Positions 32,860 to 46,324 of a stretch of DNA of 64,000 nucleotides are shown here, piece by piece. The translations under genes and the position numbers were made by a program. Origin of the DNA: Papaver somniferum (lineage: Eukaryota; Streptophyta; Magnoliopsida; Ranunculales; Papaveraceae); contig NC_039361.1 in assembly GCF_003573695.1 (NCBI RefSeq), positions 95,234,279 to 95,298,278 on the forward strand, read 5' to 3'. The notes under the pieces were generated by a model that did no database searches, was not told the DNA's origin, and saw only the letters and a program-made list of their open reading frames with translations. Every line of letters starts with the position of its first letter. The first letter of the stretch is position 1.

Positions 32860-35106
32860 TGTAACACCTTGTGTTTTTAACATGGCGCATGCTATAAGAT
32901 GCGCCATGGCTTGAGGTGAAGCTTCATTTAAAGCTTCTGTTGCGTGGTACGCGGTAGATTGGCTTAAGGCCAATGTCGCGCCAAAATGGCGCATTATGTT
33001 TGGCATTTGGCCAAGGGTCAATGTTGCATCATCATGATGCATTAGGCCAGTTGGGTAGGTGGCCTTGATCTTACAGCGTAACAATTGCGCATTACGAAAG
33101 TTATTGGCCTATAGCCAATATCGCACAATCATTGTGCATCAGGCTTGAGAGGGATGGCCGAGCGAGTGTTGCGCAATCATTGTACGCAATTATTGTGAAC
33201 TAAAGCAATCTTTGCGAATGAACACAATCATTGCGAAGTAACTCAATCATTTCGAATGAACACAATCATTGCGAAGTAACGCGATCATTGCGAATAAACC
33301 CAGTCATTGCGAAGTAAACCAATCATTGCGAAGTAACGCAATCATTGCGAATGAACACAATCATTTCGATGAACAGTGAAGCAAGCATTTCAATTTTCTC
33401 CCCTAAACATACTTATGGAAATTCCATTAAGACATATATAGGAAGGGTACTTGGTTGAAGGTGCATATGCGGACTATGCACCAAGTAAGCTTCATAGCTT
33501 ATCCGGAAGAGTATAAATGATGCCTAACACTCATTATAGCTGCGTAGCCTTGCGAAGATGGCATTTGATGCTTAGGAATCACTATTCCATGTCACAGACC
33601 CGATGATGCATAATCATTGTGCATCTTGACGAAATAGCCTACGGACCAGGCTATTACCATTTTTGCTAGGCTACAGCCATGCGAACGAGTTGGTTAAGCT
33701 TATGTCCCTTCGAGGATGAATTACGGTTTGTACTGGATCCCTTTAGAGTAGGAAAGGTTACGTCGGCAGCCGCAATGAGTTGTAGCATTGCCGGTCCAGC
33801 ACGTTGTCGCTCAAATCATCTAATTGAGAGATGATTGCGGCAGAGTGTCCCCTCATATCATCTAGGCTCGGTAGCTCGATGCAAGAGATGATTGCGGTCA
33901 ATATTGATGAGTCTTAGTAGCATGCCAGCCAGTGGATGCTCATATTTCCTCTCAAGCTACAAAGAGCAAACTATAGCCTATTTGGAGGCTAAAAACCCGA
34001 GTGTCGTAATTTGACTCAAGAGGAGTCCCTTTTGATGGGAAACGACCCAAAGATCAAGACATGTTGATCTAAAGATCCACATGGTTACAAGAATATAGTA
34101 AAATTCCATCGTTTAGGGCTTCAAAAGGCGGTTTTTGTCGTTTTAGGAAAGTTCTTGTTTTCTTCATAAACCGTTTTGAGGATCAAGGGTGAGTTGGAAC
34201 GGTGTAGAAGCTAAGTTAGCTGCATCATGCTCCACGAGCATGCTTGCAAGGGCAGATGGACGTGTATTTTCCTAACTTTAAGGCCCGGACCGTAGCTTCA
34301 TCATGGCGCACCGGGGGAGTTACGGCCTACGGGCAACGCGTCAAAGGAGTAATTTTCCGGTCCGTCACAGTTGGTACCAGAAGCAGGTTCCTAGAAAACA
34401 CTAGGGAGTGTGCGGAGTGGACTCGTCAAACGAGTATTTTTCCTTCAAAGGGAAATAAAGTTAGAGAGTACGCCAACTTTTCCACGGAAAAGATTTTGTA
34501 ACTTCTGTACCAGTTACTATGCGAAGCGAGTTGAGCTTGTTTGAGTGCTGTGAGTTTGCCTGGCCTAAGTGGCACCCCACTTACGAGTGGATATCCGGAA
34601 GACCGTCTGGGACGGTGGTTAGACAATGGGAGTGATCATCCCCACACGTTGGAAACTGGCCAACGGTGTGCGTTGTCAGGCCCGACTAGCATCCCAGTTA
34701 CGTGTGGCAACCTGGATGACCGTCTGGGACGGTGTGCAACTGGAAATTGTTCCATACAATATTGTGCTAAAATATTGTCATTTCGAGGACATCTTTAAAC
34801 TTGTGAAATTTAGGGATTCCTGGGTGGTAGTATGGGATGCCATCTAGGATACCTGGTCAAGATATCCTCTTGGCACTGTCCAATTGCGATTCTTGGTATT
34901 TTTGTGGGCACTTTTGGATTCCTGGGCAGGCGGTATGGGACGGTTTCTCAGAAGGTCTAAAATATTGTTAACGATAACTTGAAGAAACCCGTGATTTCTG
35001 AGCATCTGGTGTGGGACCTTTTCTCAGAAAATCCAAGCCGAAGATATTGTCCACACTAGTTTTTGGTTTTGAATTTCGGGAAGAAATTCTTTAAAGAGGT
35101 GAAGAG
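32860..35106 (+). repeat. Satellite unit 11: LTR 32860-34369, internal 34370-35106
   Basis: It begins like units 9-10 ('caggcttgagagg' near 33140) but switches before ~34250 to the unit-7 type ('gggcagatgg', 'gtcaaaggag', 'catcccagttacg', 'gaagaaaccc'). This is a visible recombination breakpoint inside a unit. The array is at about 33174-33366. Confidence 0.9.
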
Positions 35107-37354
35107 TGTAACACCTTGTGTTTTTAACATGGCGCATGCTATAAGATGCGCCATGGCTTGAGGTGAAGCTTCATTTAAAGCTTCTGTTGCGTGGTACGCG
35201 GTAGATTGGCTTAAGGCCAATGTCGCGCCAAAATGGCGCATTATGTTTGGCATTTGGCCAAGGGTCAATGTTGCATCATCATGATGCATTAGGCCAGTTG
35301 GGTAGGTGGCCTTGATCTTACAGCGTAACAATTGCGCATTACGAAAGTTATTGGCCTATAGCCAATATCGCACAATCATTGTGCATCAGCCCAGAGAGGG
35401 ATGGCCGAGCGAGTGTTGCGCAATCATTGTACGCAATTATTGTGAACTAAAGCAATCTTTGCGAATGAACACAATCATTGCGAAGTAACTCAATCATTTC
35501 GAATGAACACAATCATTGCGAAGTAACGCGATCATTGCGAATAAACCCAGTCATTGCGAAGTAAACCAATCATTGCGAAGTAACGCAATCATTGCGAATG
35601 AACACAATCATTTCGATGAACAGTGAAGCAAGCATTTCAATTTTCTCCCCTAAACATACTTATGGAAATTCCATTAAGACATATATAGGAAGGGTACTTG
35701 GTTGAAGGTGCATATGCGGACTATGCACCAAGTAAGCTTCATAGCTTATCCGGAAGAGTATAAATGATGCCTAACACTCATTATAGCTGCGTAGCCTTGC
35801 GAAGATGGCATTTGATGCTTAGGAATCACTATTCCATGTCACAGACCCGATGATGCATAATCATTGTGCATCTTGACGAAATAGCCTACGGACTAGGCTA
35901 TTACCATTTTTGCTAGGCTACAGCCATGCGAACGAGTTGGTTAAGCTTATGTCCCTTCGAGGATGAATTACGGTTTGTACTGGATCCCTTTAGAGTAGGA
36001 AAGGTTACGTCGGCAGCGGCAATGAGTTGTAGCATTGCCGGTCCAACACGTTGTCGCTCAAATCATCTAATTGAGAGATGATTGCGGCAGAGTGTCCCCT
36101 CATATCATCTAGGCTCGGTAGCTCGATGCAAGAGATGATTGTGGTCAATCTTGATGAGTCTTAGTAGCGTGCCAGCCAGTGGATGCTCATATTTCCTCTC
36201 AAGCTACAAAGAGCAAACTATAGCCTATTTGGAGGCTAAAAACCCGAGTGTCGTAATTTAACTCAAGAGGAGTCCCTTTTGATGGTAAACGACCCAAAGA
36301 TCAAGACATGTTGATCTAAAGATCCACATGGTTACAAGAATATAGTCAAATTCCATCGTTTAGGGCTTCAAAAGGCCGTTTTTGTCGTTTTAGGAAAGTT
36401 CTTGTTTTCTTCATAAACCGTTTTGCGGATCAAGGGTGAGTTGGAACGGTGTGGAAGCTACGTTAGCTGCATCATGCTCCACGAGCATGCTTGCAAGGGC
36501 AGATGGACGTGTATTTGCCTAGCTTTAAGGCCCGGAGCGTAGCTTCATCATGGCGCACCGGGGGAGTTACGGCCTACGGGCAACGCGCCAAAGGCGTAAT
36601 TTTCCGGTCCGTCACAGTTGGTACAAGAAGCAGGCTCCTATAAATCACTAAGGAGTGTGCGGAGTGGACTCGTCAAACGAGTATTTTTCCTTCAAAGGGA
36701 AATAAAGTTAGAGAGTACGCCAACTTTTCCACGGAAAAGAGTTTGTAACTTATATACCAGTTACTATGCGAAGCGAGTTGAGCTTGTTTGATTGTTGTGA
36801 GTTTTCCTGGCCTAAGTGGCACCCCACTTACGAGTGGATATCCGGAAGACCGTCTGGGACGGTGGTTAGACAATGGGAGTGATCATCCCCACACGTTGTA
36901 AACTGGCCAACGGTGTGCGTTGTCAGGCCCGACTAGCATCCCACTTACGAGTGGCAACCTGGATAACCGTCAGGGATGGTGTACAACTGGAAATTGTTCC
37001 ATACAGTATTGGGTTAAAATATTGTCATTTCGATGACATCTTTAAACTTGTGAACTTTAGGGATTCCTGGGTGGTAGTATGGGATGCCATCTAGGATACC
37101 TGGTCAAGATATCCTCTTGGCACTGTCCAATTGCGATTCTTGGTATTGTTGTGGGCACTTTTGGATTCCTGGGCAGGCGGTATGGGACGGTTTCTCAGAA
37201 GGTCTAAACTATTGTTAACGATAACTTGAAGAAACCCGTGATATCTGAGCATCTGGTATGGGACCTTTTCTCAGGAAATCAAAGCCGAAGATATTGTCCA
37301 CAATAGTTTTTGGTTTTGAATTTCGGGGAAGAAATTCTTTAAAGAGGTGAAGAG
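35107..37354 (+). repeat. Satellite unit 12: LTR 35107-36616, internal 36617-37354
   Basis: The 5' ~900 bp match unit 7. From about 36000 it moves to the type seen in units 13-15 ('gtggtcaatcttgatg', 'gcgtgccagcc'). The PBS site reads TGGTACAAGAAGCAGG, more decayed than its neighbours. It marks the right edge of the near-identical core. The array is at about 35421-35613. Confidence 0.9.
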
Positions 37355-39603
37355 TGTAACACCCTGTGTTTTTAACATGGCGCATGCTAAAATATGCGCC
37401 ATGGCCTGAGGTGAAGCTTCATTTAAAGCTTTTGTTGTGTGGTACGCGGTAGATTGGCTTAAGGCCAATGTCGCGCCAAAATGGCGCATTATGTTTGGCA
37501 TTTGGCCAAGGGTCAATGTTGCATCATCATGATGCATTAGGCCAGTTGGGTAGCTGTCCTTGAGCTTACAGCGTAACAATTGCGCATTACGAAAGTTATT
37601 GGCCTATTGCCAATATCGCACAATCATTGTGCATCAGGCCAGAGAGGGCTGGCCGAGCGAGTGTTGCGCAATCATTGTACGCAATTATTGTGAATTAAAG
37701 CAATCTTTGCGAATGAACAAAATCATTGCGAAGTAACTCAATCATTTCGAATGAACACAATCATTGCGAAGTAACGCAATCATTGCGAATAAACCCAGTC
37801 ATTGCGAAGTAAACCAATCATTGCGAAGTAACGCAATCATTGCGAATGAACACAATCATTTCGATGAACAGTGAAGCAAGCATTTCAATTTTCTCCCCTA
37901 AACATACTTGTAGAAATTCCATTAAGACATATATAAGAGGGGTACTTGGTTGAAGGTGCATATGCGGACTATGCACCAAGAAAGCTTCATAGCTTATCCG
38001 GAAGAGTATAAATGATTCCTAACGCTCATTTATAACTGTGTAGCCTTGCGAAGATGGCATTTGATGCTTAGGCATCACTATTCCATGTCGCGGACCCGAT
38101 GATGTATAATCATTGTGCATCTTGACGAAATAGCCTACGGACCAGGCTATTACCATTTTTGCTAGGCTACAACCATGCAAACGAGTTGGTTAAGATTCTT
38201 TCCCTTCGAGGATGAACTACGGTCTGTGCTTGATCCCTTTAGAGTAGGGAAGGGTACGTAGGAAGCCGCAATGAGTTGCAGCATTTCCGGTCCAGCACGT
38301 TGTCGCTCAAATCATCTAATTGAGAGATGATTGCGGCAGAGTGGCCCCTCATATCATCTAAGCTCGGTAGCTCGATGCAAGAGATGATTTTGGTCAATCT
38401 TGATGAGTCTTAGTAGCGTTCCAGCCAGTGGATGCTCATATTTCCTCTCAAGCTACAAAGAGCAAACTATAGCCTATTTGGATGCTAAAAACCTGAGTGT
38501 CGTAATTTAACTCAAGAGGAGTCCCTTTTGATGGGAAACGACCCAAAGATCAAGACATGTTGATCTACAGATCCACATGGTTACACGAATATAGTCAAAT
38601 TCCATCGTTTAGGGCTTCAAAAGGCCGTTTTTGTCGTTTTAGGAAAGTTCTTGTTTTCTTCATAAACCGTTTTGCGGATCAAGGGTGAGTTGGAACGGTG
38701 TGGAAGATAAGTTAGCTGCATCATGCTCCACGAGCATGCTTGAAAGGGCAGATGGACGTGTATTTTCCTAGCTTTAAGGCCCGGACCGTAGCTTCATCAC
38801 GGCGCACCAGGGGAGTTACGGCCTACGGGCAACGCGCCGAAGGCGTAATTTTTCGGTCCGTCACAGTTGGTACCAGAAGCAGGTTCCTAGAAAACACTAG
38901 GGAGTGTGCGGAGTGGACTCGTCAAACGAGTATTTTTCCTTCAAAGGGAAATAAAGTCAGAGAGTACGCCAACTTTTCCACGGAAAAGAGTTTGTAACTT
39001 CTATACCAGTTACTATGCGAAGCGAGTTGAGCTTGTTTGAGTGTTGTGAGTTTGCCTGGCCTAAGTGGCACCCCACTTACGAGTGGATATCCGGAAGACC
39101 GTCTGGGACGGTGGTTAGACAATGGGAGTGATCATCCCTACATGTTGGAAACTGGCCAACAGTGTGCGTTGTCAGGCCCGACTAGCATCCCACTTACGAG
39201 TGGCAACCTGGATAACCGTCAGGGACGGTGTGCAACTGGAAATTGTTCCATACAGTATTGGGTTAAAATATTGTCATTTAGATGACATCTTTAAACTTGT
39301 GAACTTTAGGGATTCCTGGGTGGTAGTATGGGATGCCATCTAGGATACCTGGTCAAGATATCCTCTTGGCACTGGCCAATTGCGATTCTTGGTATTGTTG
39401 TGGGAACTTTTGGATTCCTGGGCAGGAGGTATGGGACGGTTGCTCAGAAGGTCTAAACTATTGTTAACGATAACTTGAAGAAACCCGTGATTTCTGAGCA
39501 TCTGTTATGGGACCTTTTCTCAGGAAATCCAAGCCGAAGATATTGTCCACAATAGTTTTTGGTTTTGAATTTCGGTGACGAAATTATTTAAAGAGGTGAA
39601 GAG
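37355..39603 (+). repeat. Satellite unit 13: LTR 37355-38865, internal 38866-39603
   Basis: A full-length unit of 2249 bp. The array is at about 37672-37862. The PBS is the core mutated form. Both double-hairpin modules are present with intact CCACT/AGTGG stems, unlike the core units, where the second stem is broken. Confidence 0.9.
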
Positions 39604-41827
39604 TGTAACACCCTGTGTTTTTAACATGGCGCATGCTAAAATATACGCCATGGCCTGAGGTGAAGCTTCATTTAAAGCTTTTGTTGCGTGGTACGCGGTA
39701 GATTGGCTTAAGGCCAATGTCGCGCCAAAATGGCGCATTATGTTTGGAATTTGGCCAAGGGTCAATGTTGCATCATCATGATGCATTAGGCCAGTTGGGT
39801 AGCTGTCCTTGAGCTTACAGCGTAACAATTGCGCATTACGAAAGTTATTGGCCTATAGCCAATATCGCACAATCATTGTGCATCAGGCCAGAGAGGGCTG
39901 GCCGAGCGAGTGTTGCGCAAATATTGTACGCAATTATTGTGAATTAAAGCAATCTTTGCGAATGAACAAAATCATTGCGAAGTAACTCAATCATTTCGAA
40001 TGAACACAATCATTGCGAAGTAACGCAATCATTGCGAATAAACCCAGTCATTGCGAAGTAAACCAATCATAGAGAAGTAACGCAATCATTGCGAATGAAC
40101 ACAATCATTTCGATGAACAGTGAAGCAAGCATTTCAATTTTCTCCCCTAAACATACTTGTAGAAATTCCATTAAGACATATATAGGAGGGGTACTTGGTT
40201 GAAGGTGCATATGCGGACTATGCACCGAGAAAGCTTCATAGCTTATCCGGAAGAGTATAAATGATGCCTAACGCTCATTTATAGCTGTGTATCCTTGCGA
40301 AGATGGCATTTGATGCTTAGGCATCACTATTCCATGTCGCGGACCCGATGATGCATAATCATTGTGCATCTTGACGAAATAGCCTACGGACCAGGCTATT
40401 ACCATTTTTGCTAGGCTACAGCCATGCGAACGAGTTGGTTAAGCTTATGTCCCTTCGAGGATGAATTACGGTTTGTGCTGGATCCCTTTAGAGTAGGGAA
40501 GGGTACGTAGGCATCCGCAATGAGTTGCAGCATTTCCGGTCCAGCACGTTGTCGCTCAAATCATCTAATTGAGAGATGATTGCGGCAGAGTGGCCCCTCA
40601 TATCATCTAATCTCGGTAGCTCGATGCAAGAGATGATTGTGGTCAATCTTGATGAGACTTATTAGCGTGTCAGCCAGTGGATGCTCATATTTCCTCTCAA
40701 GCTACAAAGAGCAAACTATAGCCTATTTGGAGGCTAAAAACCCGAGTGTCGTAATTTAACTCAAGAGGAGTCCCTTTTGATGGGAAACGACCAAAAGATC
40801 AATACATGTCGATCTAAAGATCCACATGGTTACAAGAATATAGTCAAATTCCATCGTTTAGGGCTTCAAAAGGTCGTTTTTGTCGTTTTAGGAAAGTTCT
40901 TGTTTTCTTCATAAACCGTTTTGCGGATCAAGGGTGAGTTGGAACGGTGTGGAAGATAAGTTAGCTGCATCATGCTCCACGAGCATGCTTGCAAGGGCAG
41001 ATGGACGTGTATTTTCCTAGCTTTAAGTCCCGGACCATAGCTTCATCACGGCGCACCGGGGGAGTTACGGCCTACAGGCAACGCACCGAAGGCGTAATTT
41101 TTCGGTCCGTCACAGTTGGTACCAGAAGAAGGTTCCTATAAAACACTAGGGAGTTTGCGGAGTGGACTCGTCAAACGAGTATTTTTCCTTCAAAGGGAAA
41201 TAAAGTCAGAGAGTACGCCAACTTTTCCACGGAAAAGAGTTTGTAACTTCTATACCAGTTACTACGCGAAGCGAGTTGAACTTGTTTGAGTGTTGTGAGT
41301 TTTCCTGGCCTAAGTGGCACCCCACTTACGAGTGGATATCCGGAAGACCGTCTGGGACGATGGTTAGAAAATGGGAGTGATCATCCCCACACGTTGGAAA
41401 CTGGCCAACAATGTGCGTTGTCAGGCCCGACTAGCATCCCACTTACGAGTGGCAACCTGGATAACCGTCAGGGATGGTGTGCAACTGGAAATTGTTCCAT
41501 AAAGTATTGGGTTAAAATATTGTCATTTCGATGACATCTTTAAACTTGTGAACTTTAGGGATTCTTGGGTACCTGGTCAAGATATCCTATTGGCACTGGA
41601 CAATTGCGATTCTTGGTATTGTTGTGGGCACTTTTGGATTCCTGGGCATGCGGTATGGGACGGTTGCTCAGAAGGTCTAAAGTATTGTTAACGATAACTT
41701 GAAGAAACCCGTGATTTCTGAGCATTTGGTATGGGACCTTTTCTCAGGAAATCCAAGGCGAAGATGTTGTCCACAATAGTCTTTGGTTTTGAATTTCGGG
41801 GAAGAAATTATTTAAAGAGGTGAAGAG
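39604..41827 (+). repeat. Satellite unit 14: LTR 39604-41114, internal 41115-41827
   Basis: The unit is 2224 bp because 25 bp of internal sequence are missing near 41571. The array is at about 39918-40110. It contains the 'gcaccgagaaagc' variant (near 40222) that also appears in unit 6, about 18 kb away, which points to long-range exchange or shared ancestry. Confidence 0.9.
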
Positions 41828-44076
41828 TGTAACACCCTTTGTTTTTAACATGGCGCATGCTAAAAGATGCGCCATGGCCTGAGGTGAAGCTTCATTTAAA
41901 GCTTTTGTTGCGTGGTACGCGGTAGATTGGCTTAAGGCCAATGCCGCGCCAAAATGGCGCATTATGTTTGGCATTTGGCCAAGGGTCAATGTTGCATCAT
42001 CATGATGCATTAGGCCAGTTGGGTAGATGGCCTTGAGCTTATAGCGTAACAATTGCGCATTACGAAAGTTATTGGCCTATAGCCAATATCGCACAATCAT
42101 TGTGCATCAGGCCAGAGAGGGCTGGCCGAGCGAGTGTTGCGCAATCATTGTACGCAATTATTGTGAATTAAAGCAATCTTTGTGAATGAACACAATCATT
42201 GAGAAGTAACTCAATCATTTCGAACGAACACAATCATTGCGAAGTAATGCAATCATTGCGAATAAACCCATTCATTGCGAAGTAAACCAATCATTGCGAA
42301 GTAACGCAATCATTGCGAATGAACACAATCATTTCGATGAACAGTGAAGCAAGCATTTCATTTTTCTCCCCTAAACATACTTGTAGAAATTCCATTAAGA
42401 CATATATAGGAGGAGTACTTGGTTGAAGGTGCATATGCGGACTATGCACCAAGAAAGCTTCATACCTTATCCGGAAGAGTATAAATGATGCCTAACGCTC
42501 ATTTATAGCTGTGTAGAATTGCGAAGATGGCATTTGATGCTTAGGAATCACTATTCCATGTCGCGGACCCGATGATGCATAATCATTGTGCATCTTGACG
42601 AAATAGCCTACGGACCAGGCTATTACCATTTTTGCAAGGCTACAGCCATGCAAACGAGTTGGTTAAGCTTCCGTCCCTTCGAGGATGAACTACGGTCTGT
42701 GCTTGATCCCTTTAGAGTAGGTAAGGGTACGTAGGCAGCCGCAATGAGTTGCAGCATTGCCGGTCCAGCACGTTGTCGCTCAAATCATCTAATTGAGAGA
42801 TGATTGCGGCAGAGTGGCCCCTCATATCATCTAATCTCGGTAGCTCGATGCAAGAGATGATTGTGGTCAATCTTACTGAGACTTAGTAGCGTGCCAGCCA
42901 GTGGATGCTCATATTTCCTCTCAAGCTACAAAGAGCAAATTATAGCCTATTTGGAGGCTAAAAACCCGAGTGTCGTAATTTAACTCAAGAGGAGTCCATT
43001 TTAATGGGAAACGACCCAAAGATCAAGACATGTCTATCTAAAGATCCACATGGTTACAAGAATATAGTCAAATTCCATCGTTTAGGGCTTCAAAAGGTCG
43101 TTTTTGTCGTTTTAAGAAAGTTCTTGTTTTGTTCATAAACCGTTTTGCGGATCAAGGGTGAGTTGGAAGGGTGTGGAAGATAAGTTAGCTGCATCATGCT
43201 CCACGAGCATTCTTGCAAGTGCAGATGGACGTGTATTTTCCTAGCTTTAAGGCCCGGACCGTAGCTTCATCACGGCGCACCGGGGGAGTTACGGCCTACA
43301 GGCAACGCGCCGAAGGCGTAATTTTTCGGTCCGGCACAGTTGGTACCAGAAGCAGGTTCCTAGAAAACACAAGGGAGTGTGCGGAGTGGACTCGTCAAAC
43401 AAGTATTTTTCCTTAAAAGGGAAATAAAGTCAGAGCGTACGCCAACTTTTCCACGGAAAAGAGTTTGTAACTTCTATACCAGTTACTATGCGAAGCGAGT
43501 TGAGCTTGTTTGAGTGTTGTGAGTTTGCCTGGCCTAAGTGGCACCCCACTTACGAGTGGATATCCGGAAGATCGTCTGGGACGGTGGTTAGACAATGGGA
43601 GTGATCATCCCCACACGTTGGAAACTGGCCAACAGTGTGCGTTGTCAGGCCCGACTAGCATCCCACTTACGAGTGGCAACCTGGATAACCGTCAGGGACG
43701 GTGTGCAAATGGAAATTGTTCCATACAGTATTGGGTTAAAATATTGTCATTTCGATGACATCTTTAAACTTGTGAACTTTAGGGATTCCTGGGTGGTAGT
43801 ATGGGATGCCATCTAGGATACCTGGTCAAGATATCCTCTTGGCACTGACCAATTGCGATTCTTGGTATTGTTGTTGGCACTTTTGGATTCCTGGGCATGC
43901 AGTATGGGACGGTTGCTCAGAAGGTCTAAACTATTGTTAACGATAACTTGAAGAAACCCGTGATTTCTGAGCATTTGGTATGGGACCTTTTCTCAGGAAA
44001 TCCAAGCCGAAGATATTGTCCACAATAGTTTTTGGTTTTGAATTTCGGGGAAGAAATTCTTTAAAGAGGTGAAGAG
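41828..44076 (+). repeat. Satellite unit 15: LTR 41828-43338, internal 43339-44076
   Basis: Full length. It shares 'ttactgagactta' (near 42872) and 'aagtgcagatgg' (near 43217) with unit 16, so the two are likely sister duplicates. The array is at about 42144-42336. The LTR end reads GGCACA instead of GTCACA. Confidence 0.9.
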
Positions 44077-46324
44077 TGTAACACCCTTTGTTTTTAATAT
44101 GGCGCATGCTAAAAGATGCGCCATGGCCTGAGGTGAAGCTTCATTTAAAGCTTTTGTTGCGTGGTACGCGGTAGATTGGCTTAAGGCCAATGTCGCGCCA
44201 AAATGGCGCATTATGTTTGGCATTTGGCCAAGGGTCAATGTTGCATCATCATGATGCATTAGGCCAGTTGGGTAGCTGGCCTTGAGCTTACACCGTAACA
44301 ATTGCGCATTACGAAAGTTATTGGCCTATAGCAAATATCGCACAATCATTGTGCATCAGGCCAGAGAGGGCTGGCCGAGCGAGTGTTGCGCAATCATTGT
44401 ACGTAATTATTGTGAATTAAAGCAATCTTTGAGAATGAACACAATCATTGCGAAGTAACTCAATCATTTCGAATGAACACAATCATTGCGAAGTAATGCA
44501 ATCATTGCGAATAAACCCAGTCATAGCGAAGTAAACCAATCATTGCGAAGTAACGCAATCATTGCGAATGAACACAATCATTTCGATGAACAGTGAAGCA
44601 AGCATTTCATTTTTCTCCCCTAAACATACTTGTAGAAATTCCATTAAGACATATATAGGAGGGGTACTTGGTTGAAGGTGCATATGCGGACTATGCACCA
44701 AGAAAGCTTCATAGCTTATCCGGAAGAGTATAAATGATGCCTAACGCTCATTTATAGCTGCGTAGCATTGCGAAGATGGCATTTGATGCTTAGGAATCAC
44801 TATTCCATGTCGCGGACCCGATGATGCATAATCATTGTGCATCTTGACGAAATAGCCTACGGACCAGGCTATTACCATTTTTGCTAGGCTACAGCCATGC
44901 AAACGAGTTGGTTAAGCTTCCGTCCCTTCGAGGATGAACTACGGTCTGTGCTTGATCCCTTTAGAGTAAGTAAGGGTACGTAGGCAGCCGCAATGAGTTG
45001 CAGCATTGCCGGTCCAACACGTTGTCGCTCAAATCATCTAATTGAGAGATGATTGCGGCAGAGTGGCCCCTCATATCATCTAATCTCGGTAGCTCGATGC
45101 AAGAGATGATTGTGGTCAATCTTACTGAGACTTAGTAGCGTGCCAGCCAGTGGATGCTCATATTTCCTCTCAAGCTACAAAGAGCAAACTATAGCCTATT
45201 TGGAGGCTAAAACCCGAGTGTCGTAATTTAACTCAAGATGAGTCAATTTTAATGGGAAACGACCCAAAGATCAAGACATGTCGATCTAAAGATCCACATG
45301 GTTACAAGAATATAGTCAAATTCCATCGTTTAGGGCTTCAAAAGGTCGTTTTTGTCGTTTTAAGAAAGTTCTTGTTTTGTTCATAAACCGTTTTGCGGAT
45401 CAAGGGTGAGTTGGAACGGTGTGGAAGATAAGTTAGCTGCATCATGCTCCACGAGCATTCTTGCAAGTGCAGATGGACGTGTATTTTCCTAGATTTAAGG
45501 CCCGGACCGTAGCTTCATCACGGCGCACCGGGGGAGTTACGGCCTACAGGCAACGCGCCGATGGCGTAATTTTTCGGTCCGTCACAGTTGGTACCAGAAG
45601 CAGGTTCCTAGAAAACACTAGGGAGTGTGCGGAGTGGACTCGTCAAACGAGTATTTTTCCTTAAAAGGGAAATAAAGTCAAAGCGTACGCCAACTTTTCC
45701 ACGGAAAAGAGTTTGTAACTTCTATACCAGTTATTATGCGAAGCGAGATGAGCTTGTTTGAGTGTTGTGAGTTTGCCTGGCCTAAGTGACACCCCACTTA
45801 CGAGTGGATATTCGGAAGACCGTCTGGGACGGTGGTTAGACAATGGGAGTGATCATCCCCACACGTTGGAAACTGGCCAACAGTGTGCGTTGTCAGGCCC
45901 GACTAGCATCCCACTTACGAGTGGCAACCTGGATAACCGTCAGGGACGGTGTGCAAATGGAAATTGTTCCATACAGTATTGGGTTAAAATATTGTCATTT
46001 CGATGACATCTTTAAACTTGTGAACTTTAGGGATTCCTGGGTGGTAGTATGGGATGCCATCTAGGATACCTGGTCAAGATATCCTCTTGGCACTGACCAA
46101 TTGCGATTCTTGGTATTGTTGTTGGCACTTTTGGATTCCTGGGCATGCAGTATGGGACGGTTGCTCAGAAGGTTTAAACTATTGTTAACGATAACTTGAA
46201 GAAACCCGTGATTTCTGAGCATTTGGTATGGGACCTTTTCTCAGGAAATCCAAGCCGAAGATATTGTCCACAATAGTCTTTGGTTTTGAATTTCGGGGAA
46301 GAAATTCTTTAAAGAGGTGAAGAG
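44077..46324 (+). repeat. Satellite unit 16: LTR 44077-45586, internal 45587-46324
   Basis: Full length and a close relative of unit 15. The array is at about 44391-44583. The PBS is the mutated core form. Confidence 0.9.

Noticed and set aside
23008..35331. Recurrent 60-118 aa open frames on both strands of every satellite unit
   Set aside because: They recur only because the DNA is repeated, overlap on opposite strands, lack domains, and are interrupted or shortened by simple substitutions and indels in diverged units. They lie across LTR and PBS/PPT signals. No protein-level conservation is supported.
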